In this document: positions 6,998 through 7,067 of the stretch, piece after piece
Numbering within the stretch: the first letter of the stretch is position 1
How the letters are laid out: each line of letters starts with the position of its first letter
Origin: HO2-45-11b sp964450915
Lineage (GTDB): Bacteria; Patescibacteriota; Andersenbacteria; UBA10190
Assembly: GCA_964450915.1 (NCBI GenBank)
Contig: CAYVFG010000026.1
Coordinates: 1 to 7,067, forward strand
Length of the DNA: 7,067 nt
Reading direction: 5' to 3'
The notes under the pieces: model-generated
What the model saw: the letters and a program-made list of their open reading frames with translations, nothing else
What the model was told of the DNA's origin: nothing
The model's database searches: none
Program-made: the position numbers and the translations under genes

Positions 6998-7067
6998 TTA
7001 AAATCCGTCAGCAGATGCAGCCGTATCAGCTTGTTGCCCTTCTCCGATTCCAGTGTTCACATCTATG
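6998..7067 (-). CDS. C-terminal end of an unidentified upstream gene
   Basis: Entering from the right edge, one minus-strand frame is open for 22 codons and ends in TAA at 7000-6998. The tail reads IDVNTGIGEGQ followed by QADTAASADGF, a polar, Gly/Ala/Asp-rich end with no recognisable motif. The stop is three bases before the ATPase start, which fits the tight packing of the rest of the cluster. So little is visible that the frame could be open by chance; the product cannot be named. Confidence 0.4.
   Translation of the reverse strand, partial: IDVNTGIGEGQQADTAASADGF

Overview
The window reads as a stretch of chromosome from a small-genome bacterium with a moderate base composition (a little under half G+C by eye). 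I favour the Candidate Phyla Radiation/Patescibacteria, probably a parcubacterial lineage. The reasons are the tight gene packing (gaps of 3-28 bases), the near absence of Shine-Dalgarno sequences, a VKOR plus membrane-anchored DsbA pair in place of DsbB/DsbA, and a DedA-PAP2-LssY fusion. This placement is inference: no rRNA or other phylogenetic marker is present. Stops used are TAA, TAG and TGA, so the code looks standard. I see no mobile element, CRISPR array, tRNA, rRNA or long repeat.

Left part (1-1299). The N-terminal 74 codons of an NAD-binding, glycerol-3-phosphate-dehydrogenase-like protein run leftward off the window edge. Diverging from it, only 28 bases away, is a two-gene rightward unit: a four-cysteine VKOR-family membrane oxidoreductase (252-665), overlapping by 17 bases a membrane-anchored DsbA-like thioredoxin-fold protein with a CPAC active site (649-1299). 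Together they form a complete minimal route for making disulfides in exported proteins.

Right part (1303-7067). Everything is on the minus strand and packed like one operon, read from right to left. It starts with the last 22 codons of an unidentified protein, then a Mg2+-type P3B P-type ATPase (MgtA/MgtB-like, 835 aa), then a DUF1003 two-helix membrane protein (147 aa). Next come an unrecognised signal-anchored protein with four cysteines (191 aa) and a 707-710 aa membrane protein joining a DedA domain, a PAP2 phosphatase domain and an LssY C-terminal domain. All the products are membrane proteins or exported. The theme appears to be envelope ion and lipid handling, while the left unit supplies disulfide formation. 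The two units converge with only 3 bases between their stop codons.

The window holds recognisable families rather than an obviously new system. The points most worth following are the unknown four-cysteine exported protein as a possible client of the VKOR/DsbA pair, the DUF1003 gene next to a Mg2+ ATPase, and the compressed divergent start region that suggests leaderless transcripts.
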